Assembly (NCBI GenBank): GCA_029261135.1
Contig: JAJDBX010000064.1
Span: 1 to 63,947 of the forward strand
Source: Nitrospirota bacterium
Lineage (GTDB): Bacteria > Nitrospirota > Nitrospiria > SBBL01 > JAADHI01
Length of the DNA: 63,947 nucleotides
Direction: 5' to 3'
The notes beneath the pieces were generated by a model. The model was not told the DNA's origin, did no database searches, and saw nothing but the letters and a program-made list of their open reading frames with translations. Made by a program: the position numbers and the translations under genes. The first letter of the stretch is position 1, and every line of letters begins with the position of its first letter. Below are positions 55,135 through 63,168 of this stretch, piece by piece.

Positions 55135-55318
55135 TATTAGGTTGTCACTTCGAGTTTCACTCTTGCTTGAGTCTCCCGTTTCATCATCCGCAACCATCTA
55201 TCCAATGATAGGTCGTCCCTGGTTTTAAACCGGACACAGTTTTTGTGGTATCGGCAGTTTGATTTTCACCGCCACAACAGGCTGGAATGAATAAAAGGAA
55301 AGCTATGCGCCTAAGTTC
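55135..55318 (-). pseudogene. Remnant of a lipoprotein with a fibronectin type III domain
   Basis: On the minus strand the sequence reads RRIAFLLFIPACCGGENQ, a lipoprotein signal with lipobox IPAC, then TVSGLKPGTTYHW, the hallmark of an FN3 strand pair. A frame change leads to MVADDETGDSSKSETRSDN, the expected continuation. No proper start codon stands before the signal peptide, and stop codons follow at 55184 and 55181. The gene appears to be a dead surface lipoprotein that lay under control of the riboswitch directly upstream. Confidence 0.62.
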
Positions 55319-55336
55319 TAAAAGTGTTCTCGACTT

Positions 55337-55394
55337 AATAAAAATGCCGAGCTACCAAAAGGACATTATCTTATTGTCATCTCGGCAACTCGGC
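55337..55394 (-). terminator. Intrinsic terminator overlapping the riboswitch 3' half (expression platform)
   Basis: On the minus strand GCCGAGTTGCC (55394-55384) can pair with GGTAGCTCGGC (55356-55346), allowing G-U pairs. An inner GACA/TGTC helix extends it, and ATTTTTATT follows. The upstream arm is part of the conserved 3' end of the aptamer, so aptamer and terminator should exclude each other. That predicts that ligand turns expression on. Confidence 0.62.
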
Positions 55395-55463
55395 TATCTA
55401 AAAAAGACCCGTAGTTTTGCGCCATGCTATTACAAGCACTTGGCCATGATGGAAGGTGTTACT
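55378..55463 (-). promoter_or_regulatory. Candidate cyclic di-GMP-I (GEMM) riboswitch aptamer
   Basis: Reading the minus strand, the region shows the GEMM-I order of motifs. A GGCCAA (family GGCAAA-like) comes first. A P2 hairpin GTGCT/AGCAT with a GTAA tetraloop follows. The invariant CGCAAA (plus 55421-55416) is next, then CTACGGGTCT, and the 3' strand AGATAGCCGAGTTGCC. A CATC/GATG pair can close P1. Deviations (GGCCAA, a mismatch below the tetraloop) suggest divergence or decay. It lies ahead of an FN3 lipoprotein remnant; GEMM riboswitches often control extracellular proteins. The call is by eye, without a covariance search. Confidence 0.62.
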
Positions 55464-55532
55464 TTAAACCATTGTTCTATCCACTGAGATTTTTTGCAAT
55501 AGAGCTGTCTATAATGGCTTCGAGGTTCATTC

Positions 55533-57098
55533 ATGACGGACTTAAAAGAAAAACAGCAACCCCCGCTCATTTCCGCATTCATGAATCCGGACATTTATGA
55601 TCATGTGGTTGAAGAGATTTCTCTGATTGAAACGCATATCTCTTGGGTGATATTGACCGGGCCCTATGCCTACAAAATTAAAAAACCATTGAACCTGGGC
55701 TTTCTCGATTTTTCGACTTTGGAAAAGCGAGGGTTTTTTTGTAAAGAAGAGCTTCGACTCAATGCCAGGTGGGCTGCAGCCCTGTACTTGGAAATGATTC
55801 CCATTACCGGTACCTTAGAAAAACCGGAACTCAAGGGTGAGGGAGAAGTCATCGAATATGCTGTAAAAATGCGACAGTTCCCACAGGAAGCCCAACTGGA
55901 TAAGCTGCTTCTTGCCGGGGAGGTCAATGGTGAAAAAATAGATGCGATTGCTCACATGGTTTCCATATTCCATCAGCAGGCGGATATTGCGGCAGCCGAA
56001 GTTCCCTATGGCGATCCTGAAAAGGTCTACCGCCCGATGCGTGAGAACTTCAGTCAGATCCGGGCCTTGATTTCTGACGATAAGCAACTCGAACGGCTCA
56101 CTGGGCTGGAGCAATTGAGTCAATCCTATTTCGATGTACTCTCTCCCCTATTAAAGCAACGAAAAGAGAAGGGGAAGGTTCGTGAATGTCACGGCGATTT
56201 GCATCTACGAAATCTTGCATGGATTCAGGGCAGTCCAGTGGCCTTCGATTGTATTGAGTTTAATCCGACCCTACGCTGGATCGATACCATGAGTGAAGTG
56301 GCTTTTCTCTACACGGATTTGCAATCTCGTGATCAGGGAGTGCTCGCACAAAGATTCATAAACGCTTATTTGGAGGATTCCGGTGATTATGCCGGTCTGG
56401 TGGTATTTCGTTTTTATCTTATTTACAGAGCTCTTGTTCGTGCCAAGGTGGCGGCTATTCGGGCGAGTCAATCGAAAGAGCATGAGAAGGAAATCATAGA
56501 ATCGGAATTCGCAACTTACCTCAAATTGGCCAATACATATACGCAACAAGCGTTCCCGAAATTGATCCTTACCCGTGGGGTTTCGGCCTCAGGTAAAAGC
56601 ACCATCACACAATCCTTGCTGCAAGAGATGAATGCGATTCGTATTCGTTCCGATGTGGAAAGGAAACGCTTGTTTGGATTAACAGTTGATTCCGATGGAC
56701 GGAAGGTCATTCGGAACGAACTCTATTCAAGTGATACCTCCTTACGAACCTACAATCAATTGGAGCGCTATGCGGCGTCTATTTTGGATGCGGGGTGGTC
56801 GGTGATTGTGGATGCGGTTTTTTTATATTACGATCAACGTGCAACCTTCCAAAAATTGGCTGAGAAAAAAGGCCTGTCTTATATAATTCTTGAATTCAGT
56901 GCGTCACCTTCAAGCTTGCGCCGACGGATCCAGGCCCGAGAACAGGGTGTCTCCGATGCCGATCTTTCCGTACTCGAATTTCAACTGGCACATTGGGAAG
57001 TGCTTCAAGAAAATGAGCTGAAGTATTGTGTACGAGTCGATACTGAAAATGCGCTTGAAGTGTCTGATTTGGCGAATCAGATTCAGAAACGCTCATAA
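55533..57098 (+). CDS. Bifunctional aminoglycoside phosphotransferase-like / P-loop ATPase protein
   Basis: The 521-residue fusion has an N-terminal APH-type kinase domain (residues about 25-330). It shows GPYAYKIKKPLNLGFLDFST, the catalytic loop ECHGDLHLRNLAW and the metal-binding AFDCIEFNPTLRWID. A C-terminal zeta-toxin/AAA-like kinase domain has Walker A RGVSASGKST and IRSDVERKRLFG. Such two-domain proteins are widespread, and their substrates are unknown; drug resistance should not be assumed. A TATAAT at 55510-55515 and GAGG before the ATG indicate its own promoter. Confidence 0.88.
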   Translation: MTDLKEKQQPPLISAFMNPDIYDHVVEEISLIETHISWVILTGPYAYKIKKPLNLGFLDFSTLEKRGFFCKEELRLNARWAAALYLEMIPITGTLEKPELKGEGEVIEYAVKMRQFPQEAQLDKLLLAGEVNGEKIDAIAHMVSIFHQQADIAAAEVPYGDPEKVYRPMRENFSQIRALISDDKQLERLTGLEQLSQSYFDVLSPLLKQRKEKGKVRECHGDLHLRNLAWIQGSPVAFDCIEFNPTLRWIDTMSEVAFLYTDLQSRDQGVLAQRFINAYLEDSGDYAGLVVFRFYLIYRALVRAKVAAIRASQSKEHEKEIIESEFATYLKLANTYTQQAFPKLILTRGVSASGKSTITQSLLQEMNAIRIRSDVERKRLFGLTVDSDGRKVIRNELYSSDTSLRTYNQLERYAASILDAGWSVIVDAVFLYYDQRATFQKLAEKKGLSYIILEFSASPSSLRRRIQAREQGVSDADLSVLEFQLAHWEVLQENELKYCVRVDTENALEVSDLANQIQKRS

Positions 57099-57294
57099 AT
57101 CGTGGCAGAAGCGTTGACCTGATTGAATAGAAAAGACAATCTCGACCAACGACTACTTGAAATCATCGAAGAAGAAGGTATAACACACAGCCCGAGCGAT
57201 ACTTTGAATTGTACCCAGGTTCTCATTTTTCAAGGATTTCTTTAGGGATGATTTTCTTCAGATTTTTTAGACCATCGGTCGCGCAGGCTTTGGT

Positions 57295-57810
57295 TTAAAA
57301 AAGAAGCTTTCTATATTCCCGCTCTATTTTCTCATTAAAACAAACAAAGAAGACTTTTTTGATTTGGCTGTGATTTTCCAAAAAAGTGCTTACCTTATGA
57401 GAGGCTATTTGACAGGCCTCTGTGATGGGAAAGTGATAGACCCCGCAGCTGATCGCGGGAAAGGCAAGGGTCTGCACCCCGTTTTCGAGCGCCAAGTGAA
57501 GCGTATTTTGATAACAGGAAGCCAGTAAATGCGCTTCATCTTTTTCTCCACCAGACCAAACGGGGCCAACGGTGTGAATGACATATTTTGCGGGAAGCCG
57601 ATAACCTGGGGTGATTTTCGCATTGCCGGTTTCGCATCCGCCAAGCGTTCGGCAGGCTTCGAGTAAGGCTTTTCCCGCAGCACGATGAATCGCCCCATCA
57701 ACGCCGCCACCACCGAGTAGGCTTGTGTTTGCGGCGTTCACAATCGCATCGACTTTGCGTTGCGTGATATCTCCAAAGATGACTTCAATTTTTTCCATAA
57801 AGAAACCCAT
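57295..57810 (-). CDS. Macrodomain protein (O-acetyl-ADP-ribose deacetylase type)
   Basis: The 171-residue protein is a stand-alone macrodomain of the MacroD/YmdB class, which hydrolyses ADP-ribose esters. The signature GDITQRKVDAIVNAANTSLL and GGGGVDGAIHRAAG (the catalytic asparagine and aspartate regions) are intact, as are VIHTVGPVW and AISCGVYHFP. The ATG at 57810 has GAAGAG upstream; an ATG four codons later is possible. It is divergent from the SMC-like ATPase gene across 180 bases. No ADP-ribosyltransferase gene is seen in the window. Confidence 0.93.
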   Translation of the reverse strand: MGFFMEKIEVIFGDITQRKVDAIVNAANTSLLGGGGVDGAIHRAAGKALLEACRTLGGCETGNAKITPGYRLPAKYVIHTVGPVWSGGEKDEAHLLASCYQNTLHLALENGVQTLAFPAISCGVYHFPITEACQIASHKVSTFLENHSQIKKVFFVCFNEKIEREYRKLLF

Positions 57811-57990
57811 AGATTATTCTCTTCAATAATGGATAGAGTTAATGCTTCGTTATTGTAGCCCTCTTCGTCTAAGTCCATCAAGCGTCCGATCTTTGTTTGA
57901 TGGACTTGTTTTAAGCGCCTTTTTTTTATCTTCTGCTATACTTTATTCCAGAAATTTGTTCAAAAATGAATCCTTATCTGGTAGCCGATT

Positions 57991-59937
57991 ATGATTCTTT
58001 TAGCGATTGATCTTTATGGTATTCGCCCTTTTGAAAAGCCAAAACGGATCTCGTTTAAAGCAGGGTTTAATACCATTGTTGGGCAAAATGGTTCTGGCAA
58101 AACAATGGTTTATCAAGTCCTTTCTTCTATATTCTTCAATACGCCCGTTGATGAAATTGCATTCATTTCAAATGAAACGAGACAAGCGGCGGTAACATTC
58201 CAGACCAAGGATGCTGTGATTTATCGTATCGCCAGAGATTACCAAAAAGAAGCCTGGAACCTTTCTAAATTAGAGGGTCATACAAAAAAATTCACTGGGA
58301 TCGAAAGCGATCAGAGGAAAATTTTTGAGTGGTTGCAACAAACGACTGGCGGGCTTGGTGAAAATGAACGCTCCCTTCTTTTTATGATTGATCGTTTTAG
58401 ACTGCCGTCACACATGCCACATGCTGCTAAAAGTGCGATACTACCACTTCCAGCGCATATGGTTCCCAACCGAAACGGCAATGGCAATGGGAATGGCAAT
58501 GGCAATGCTGCGCCGAACCGTGAACCCTCAGATCCTTTTGGGCAAGAGGATCGGGCGAAAGAAGCTGTGGGCAGGTCGAGATCCGGAGTCGATGGGGAGA
58601 AAGCAAAAAAGGAAGAAGCACTCAAAAATCTTGAAAAAGAGCTTGATATGATGACTGAAGTCGAAGATGAAATGCTTCGGAAGCGAGATGAGGCGGCTGC
58701 TGTTGTCAAGCAAATCGAAACATTGAAAGAGACTGAACAGAAAATTGGAAAAATGGAAGAAGTGATGGCCGAGAAATATGTTGTTTTTTCCCAAGAGGGG
58801 ACGGTGAGACCAGAACAGGAAAGGGCTTACGAAGAAGGTGATCGTATATTGGATGTTGCTTTTGAAGAAATGGAAGTGGAAGCGCAGTCTCTTGAGGCAA
58901 CGCTGATTCTTAAGAAACAGGAAGTAGAGAAAAAAAAACCGATGATGATGATCGGACTGGTCGTTGGGGGTATTTCATTGTTGCTTCCTTTTGTGGCCAC
59001 GTTGACAGGTTATTTCCGATATCTCTTTTTGGCCGGAGTTTTAGGGGGAACGGGCTTGTCGACCTCTACCTTTTTTAAACGTTCGGGACTTATGGCCGGG
59101 ATCAAAGCTGCGGAGTCCCGTTTATCCGTCTTGAAGAAAAAAGGCGGACAACTTGAGAATCATTTTGAAAAGGAGCATTCTGAAATCATTAATCTCATCA
59201 AAAAAATCGGGGTAAAGGATCTGTCAGAATTACAATCTGTTCAGAAGGTCTATTTGAATTTGCTTCAAAAAAAAGAGGCCGCATCCAAAAAAATGACAGA
59301 ACTCTTAGCGGATGAAACGGTCGACTCACTGACCGAAAAGTCTGAGACCCTCTATCAAGAAGGATCCATTTTACAAGATAAACTTTCAGGCCATCAAAAA
59401 ATTTCTGAAGAAGTCTATCGTCTGCAAGAAATGATTCGTTCATATGAAACAAAGCAAGAAAGTCCGGATATGTCCTTTGCCGACTTACCTGAGCTTGAGT
59501 CGCCGGATTCAGCGCCTGCTTCCTCCTTTTTATCGGCCATTCTTGATATTGGGGGATTGAGTGTTGATGAACGACGTGAGCGTCTCGAAAACCATGCGGG
59601 CATTTTGTTCCGTCGCTTTCACCCTGAACATTCGGACGCCATTCAAGTGAAGGCGCAAGGAGATATCATGCTCGGGGAAATACCGATCAATCAGTTGAGT
59701 GCAGGTTTGGCCGACCAGGTCTACCTTTCTTTGGCCCTTTCTGCGATCAGTCAATTTTCTGAAGTGGATTTTCCTGTTTTTTTGGATGATCCTTTCACGG
59801 CCTTAGATCATTTTTCCAATGAAGCCGCGATCAAAATTCTTCAAATTATTTCAAAAAAAAGGCAAGTGATTCTTTTTACGGTCGATTTTGAATTGTCTGA
59901 AGTCGGTCATCGCACCGAACTTGTGGCTCATTCTTAA
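57991..59937 (+). CDS. SMC/Rad50-like ATPase with a transmembrane pair in the coiled-coil region
   Basis: The 648-residue protein has a split ABC-type ATPase. Walker A VGQNGSGKT is near residue 35. The C-terminal half has the signature QLSAGLADQVYLSLAL and Walker B FPVFLDDPFTALDHF. Between them lie a low-complexity Asn-Gly repeat (residues about 160-172) and coiled coil. A hydrophobic stretch (residues about 313-350, MMMIGLVVGGISLLLPF and YLFLAGVLGG) would cross the membrane twice, and more coiled coil follows. This is the plan of YhaN-like AAA_27 proteins, usually partnered by an SbcD-type nuclease. No nuclease gene is next to it. Role in DNA repair or defence is possible but unproven. Confidence 0.82.
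   Translation: MILLAIDLYGIRPFEKPKRISFKAGFNTIVGQNGSGKTMVYQVLSSIFFNTPVDEIAFISNETRQAAVTFQTKDAVIYRIARDYQKEAWNLSKLEGHTKKFTGIESDQRKIFEWLQQTTGGLGENERSLLFMIDRFRLPSHMPHAAKSAILPLPAHMVPNRNGNGNGNGNGNAAPNREPSDPFGQEDRAKEAVGRSRSGVDGEKAKKEEALKNLEKELDMMTEVEDEMLRKRDEAAAVVKQIETLKETEQKIGKMEEVMAEKYVVFSQEGTVRPEQERAYEEGDRILDVAFEEMEVEAQSLEATLILKKQEVEKKKPMMMIGLVVGGISLLLPFVATLTGYFRYLFLAGVLGGTGLSTSTFFKRSGLMAGIKAAESRLSVLKKKGGQLENHFEKEHSEIINLIKKIGVKDLSELQSVQKVYLNLLQKKEAASKKMTELLADETVDSLTEKSETLYQEGSILQDKLSGHQKISEEVYRLQEMIRSYETKQESPDMSFADLPELESPDSAPASSFLSAILDIGGLSVDERRERLENHAGILFRRFHPEHSDAIQVKAQGDIMLGEIPINQLSAGLADQVYLSLALSAISQFSEVDFPVFLDDPFTALDHFSNEAAIKILQIISKKRQVILFTVDFELSEVGHRTELVAHS
58477..58506 (+). repeat. Hexanucleotide repeat GGCAAT x5 inside the SMC-like ATPase gene
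   Basis: Four GGCAAT units and one GGGAAT variant run in tandem and encode Asn-Gly repeats. Unit length is a multiple of three, so copy-number change would lengthen a flexible linker without shifting the frame. Confidence 0.85.
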
Positions 59938-59987
59938 AATATTGATAGTCATTCTATCTTATAACGACTTTTTCTTGCTCTGTCTTT

Positions 59988-60013
59988 CTTTAACCTCAGA
60001 AAGCAGGTTAAAG
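59988..60013 (+). repeat. 9-bp inverted repeat between the ATPase and RCC1-like genes
   Basis: CTTTAACCT and AGGTTAAAG enclose an 8-base loop. No clear T-run follows on either side, so it is only a weak candidate terminator or a protein-binding site. Confidence 0.5.
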
Positions 60014-60069
60014 TTCGTCTTCCCGTATTTTTAACGCCGCGGTGTCTGTTTCTTGCGGGAGCGTTTATT

Positions 60070-61245
60070 ATGCTTTTTTTTCAAAAAAAGCCAGCCTGGT
60101 TTGTGTGCCTCTTTTTGGGGATATTCACGGTGGTGGGTCTCGTCTGGGGTATTTTAGATTCAAACTCAAAACAAGGCGACAAGAATGCCATTCCCCTTCA
60201 GATTTCGGCGGGTGCCTACCATACCTGCGGCCTCTTTTCTGATCACACACTGAAATGCTGGGGACGCAATGGCAATGGCCAGCTTGGAAATGAAAGCTTT
60301 CGAGGCAGTCTTGTGCCTGTGGATGTTTCAGCCATCAGCTCTGCACACGCGGTTTCAGCCAGTGGGTTTCATACCTGTGCGCTCTTGTCCGCCGGAAAAG
60401 TAAGTTGTTGGGGGGCCAATGACAGCGGACAGATTGTGGATGGAGATTTTAGTGGAGCCAATGAACCGAAGGAAATTTCTCATATAGATCAGGCCATCGA
60501 TCTCTCCGCCGGTGCACGACACACTTGCGCGGTGCTTTCTGATGGCACAGCGCAATGCTGGGGAAGCAATGAGTATGGTGCATTAGGGGTCAAGCCCACT
60601 CTTTTGTCTTCTTCTGTCCCGATGGCTGTCCCGAAAATCACAAAGGCCAAGGCCATTTCAGCTGGTGGGCGTCATACCTGTGTTCTCCTTTTGAGTGAGA
60701 GTATTGCCTGTTGGGGAGGTAATGACACGGGTGCGTTGGGGAGAGGGGCGTTCAGCGATGTTGGTGAACCCTGGGTGGTCTTCCAAATTAAAAATGCCAT
60801 TGATTTGGCTGCAGGAGGGGATCATAGCTGTGCCGTCTTGTCTGATGGGAGGGTGCGATGTTGGGGGGATAACAGCAGCAAGCAGTTGGGACGAGATCGT
60901 TTTAAAAAATCCAGTGTCCCTTTGGAAGTTCCCGGTATTAAAAATGCGATTGCTGTGACTGCCGGGGCATTCCATTCCTGTGTGCTTTTAAAAGACGGCA
61001 CGATCAAGTGCTGGGGGCGCGGGATTAACGGCCAACTCGGACTCAGCAGAATTAAAAATGTATCCGAACCCATTGTAGTTCCTGGGATTAAGAATGCGAT
61101 CGCGGTGACTGCCGGGGCTTTTCATACCTGTGCTTTGGATATCGAAGAAAGGATAGAATGTTGGGGGACAAACAATAGCGGACAATTGGGGACGGGCGGC
61201 TCGATGGGTCACGCGCCAGCACGGGGATATGTAAAATTACACTAA
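60070..61245 (+). CDS. Exported or membrane-anchored RCC1-repeat (beta-propeller) protein
   Basis: The 391-residue protein has an N-terminal hydrophobic segment (residues about 8-30) and then seven RCC1-type repeats of about 50 residues. Each reads like AGAYHTCGLFSDHTLKCWG followed by N..GQLG. Seven blades would close one propeller. Every repeat has a Cys in 'HTC' and one in 'CWG', which can form a disulfide outside the cytoplasm. Such proteins serve as binding scaffolds. It follows the ATPase by 132 bases on the same strand; a functional link is not shown. Confidence 0.87.
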   Translation: MLFFQKKPAWFVCLFLGIFTVVGLVWGILDSNSKQGDKNAIPLQISAGAYHTCGLFSDHTLKCWGRNGNGQLGNESFRGSLVPVDVSAISSAHAVSASGFHTCALLSAGKVSCWGANDSGQIVDGDFSGANEPKEISHIDQAIDLSAGARHTCAVLSDGTAQCWGSNEYGALGVKPTLLSSSVPMAVPKITKAKAISAGGRHTCVLLLSESIACWGGNDTGALGRGAFSDVGEPWVVFQIKNAIDLAAGGDHSCAVLSDGRVRCWGDNSSKQLGRDRFKKSSVPLEVPGIKNAIAVTAGAFHSCVLLKDGTIKCWGRGINGQLGLSRIKNVSEPIVVPGIKNAIAVTAGAFHTCALDIEERIECWGTNNSGQLGTGGSMGHAPARGYVKLH

Positions 61246-61540
61246 GGTGAAATAAGGAATAGGGTAGAGATTAACCATGGTTGGAGATGTGGGGTTTGAA
61301 CCCGGAACCTTCTCCCGTGTGGAAGGGATAAGGGGTGGAAGGTGTGTTCGAAACTTACATGGGAAGTTTTTGAAATGAGTGTTCCAATTTCGGACCGACT
61401 TTCAGTATGAGTGATATTTAAACATCTCCTAAAAATAAAAGGTTTCAATTGTGATTTGTTATTTGACTAAAACAATATTTTATGGATATATCGAAATATA
61501 AGCAGATCCTGAATTGAAAGGCTTGATCTTGTCTGTCTTG
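61246..61540. other. Gene-free stretch with a tRNA T-arm-like fragment
   Basis: No gene is recognised. On the minus strand GGTTCAAACCC-like sequence (about 61306-61289) is followed by an acceptor-like ATCTCC and ACCA (to 61274). This resembles the 3' end of a tRNA, but the T-stem pairs poorly and no 5' half is visible. It could be a chance match or the scar of an old integration. Confidence 0.3.
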
Positions 61541-61900
61541 CTACTTTCTCATTATCTCGTCGAATTCTTTCAAAGTCCTTTCTAGGACATCACGATTCAT
61601 TTTCTCCATTTTGACCAATATCTCACCAATCGGCTGAACCCCCTTTTTTTGGATATCCAAGAGTTCCTGTACGTGTAATTTATCTATATACCCCAGCTCA
61701 ATGGCAACTTCTCCAAAACTTTTTTCCGTTTCTGACGAAACATTCAAAATCTCAAATACTTGCTTCATTGTAAGCAGAGATTCTTGTAGGGCGAGTTTCC
61801 CTACTGGAATTTTTTGACTCATTTGGACATTCAATGCTTCATAGACTGTTGCTTCATCAACAATTCCAAGTTCGATGAGGTATTGCCCATACATGTTCAT
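61541..61900 (-). CDS. Small protein resembling the MshEN / GspE N-terminal domain
   Basis: The 119-residue protein begins MNMYGQYLIELGIVDEATVY and contains two related units. One is GQYLIELGIVDEATVYEALN. The other is GEVAIELGYIDKLHVQELLD followed by PIGEILVKMEKM. This 'LGxhLhxxGhhxxxxhxxALxxQ' pattern is that of the N-terminal domain of type II secretion/pilus ATPases, where the MshEN form binds c-di-GMP. Here it stands alone with no ATPase domain. The ATG at 61900 is used; the frame is open further upstream but without similarity. AAGGA lies 12 bases before it. Confidence 0.62.
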   Translation of the reverse strand: MNMYGQYLIELGIVDEATVYEALNVQMSQKIPVGKLALQESLLTMKQVFEILNVSSETEKSFGEVAIELGYIDKLHVQELLDIQKKGVQPIGEILVKMEKMNRDVLERTLKEFDEIMRK

Positions 61901-61984
61901 AGTCGTGTCTTTTCCTTCAGTGAGATGAGTATGTCTAAATCTAATATTACGATCAGCTCTGTGAAATTTCAACTTTAAAAACAA

Positions 61985-62294
61985 ATTGACGTGTTTCTCT
62001 TGAAGGACGTCATTAAGTTTAGCATATCAGCTTGCCATTAACCCCACTCAAAGATGATGGCTTAATCAAGCCACCCCAAATTAAACTTTACCAATTAGGA
62101 TCCTGCCTCTCATCTTCTTCCAGTAAGTCTCACTTTGTAATTTTCTTAAAACATCGGAGGTTTCTACTCGAAATCCTCAGATCCAGAGATATTTTGTTTC
62201 TCAAGAATATCTCAAAAGTCTCAAATCTAAAAATTATCAAATACGCCTACAATTCCACGAGTATGAGAATTGGTGATTTTGAAGCGAAGCAGAT
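61985..62294. other. Gene-free stretch left of the IS3 element
   Basis: A plus-strand open frame (62032-62298) is present, but it has a TTG start, no ribosome binding site and no recognisable protein. I see no promoter or repeat that I can support. Confidence 0.4.
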
Positions 62295-62309
62295 GTAATC
62301 CTCCCATTA

Positions 62310-63168
62310 TTAACAGGGGTTTGGAGTAGAAGGTGTTGATTGTTTCACCTGTTCCAGTCTCATGACTGGGGTAATGCCACCGATAGCCATATTAGGTCGT
62401 TCATTATTATAAGTCCATAGCCATTTTGTTGCCTCTTCTTGTGCGTGGCTGATGGATCTAAGTTCATGCATTTTGAGCCATTCATGTCGAACTGTTTGGT
62501 TACATCTTTCAATATAAGTGTTCTGTTGAGGATTCCCTGGCTGGATGAAAAGTAGATTGATCCCATGCATTTTAGCCCATTGCTCTAGGATCTCACTGAT
62601 ATATTCCGGTCCATTGTCACAACGGATTGTTTTCGGTTTGCCCCGCTATTCAATAATACGATCCAGTGTACAGACGACACGCTCAGATGGAAGTGAGATA
62701 TCGACTTCGATACCAAGTCCTTCTCTGTTAAAGTCATCCAGCACGTTAAATGTCCGAAACTTTCTGCCGTTACTCAGACGGTCTGACATGAAATCCATTG
62801 ACCAGGTCTCATTTACTGTTTCTGGCACTGAAAGATTGTCGGGGTTTTTTTCGCTCTAATCTACGGCGAGGTTTGATTCTTAAATTGAGTTCCAGCTCGC
62901 GATAAATCCGATAGACGCGTTTATGATTCCACACAAAACCTTTGATGTTCCGCAAGTAAAGAAAGCAGAGTCCGAAACCCCAACGTTTGTGACAGGTGAT
63001 CAAATGGAATAACCAGTAGACTATCCGCTTGTTTTCATTACTCAAAAGCGGTTTATAGCGATAGCAGGTCTGACTGATGCCAAAGGTGTGACAGGCTAAA
63101 CGGATGCTCAGGTGTTTCTCTGTCACCGCCCACTTGGCGATTGTCTTTCGACAAGCGGGCTTTACCAC
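62310..63168 (-). pseudogene. IS3-family transposase OrfB (DDE integrase core), broken
   Basis: The N-terminal HTH_21-like part reads CHTFGISQTCYRYKPL and GLCFLYLRNIKGFVWNHKRV. The frame is lost in an A/C run near 62850. The integrase core continues as [18 protein letters not shown] and [16 protein letters not shown], with the first two catalytic aspartates. A TAG at 62646 replaces the Trp codon in IIE-stop-RGKPK. The third part has RCDNGPEYISEILEQW and PGNPQQNTYIERCNQTVRHE (catalytic Glu region). One frameshift and one nonsense mutation make it inactive. Confidence 0.88.

Noticed and set aside
55287-55487. 66-residue plus-strand open frame
   Set aside because: It is antisense to the riboswitch and lipoprotein remnant, has no ribosome binding site and resembles no protein.
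57099-57294. Short open frame (LNRKDNLDQRLLEIIEEEG...) after the APH/ATPase gene
   Set aside because: About 40 codons with a TTG start and no recognisable family or ribosome binding site; not enough to call a gene.
58477-58506. CRISPR-like or phase-variable repeat
   Set aside because: The units are 6 bp in tandem without spacers, and copy-number changes would not shift the frame. It is a simple coding repeat.
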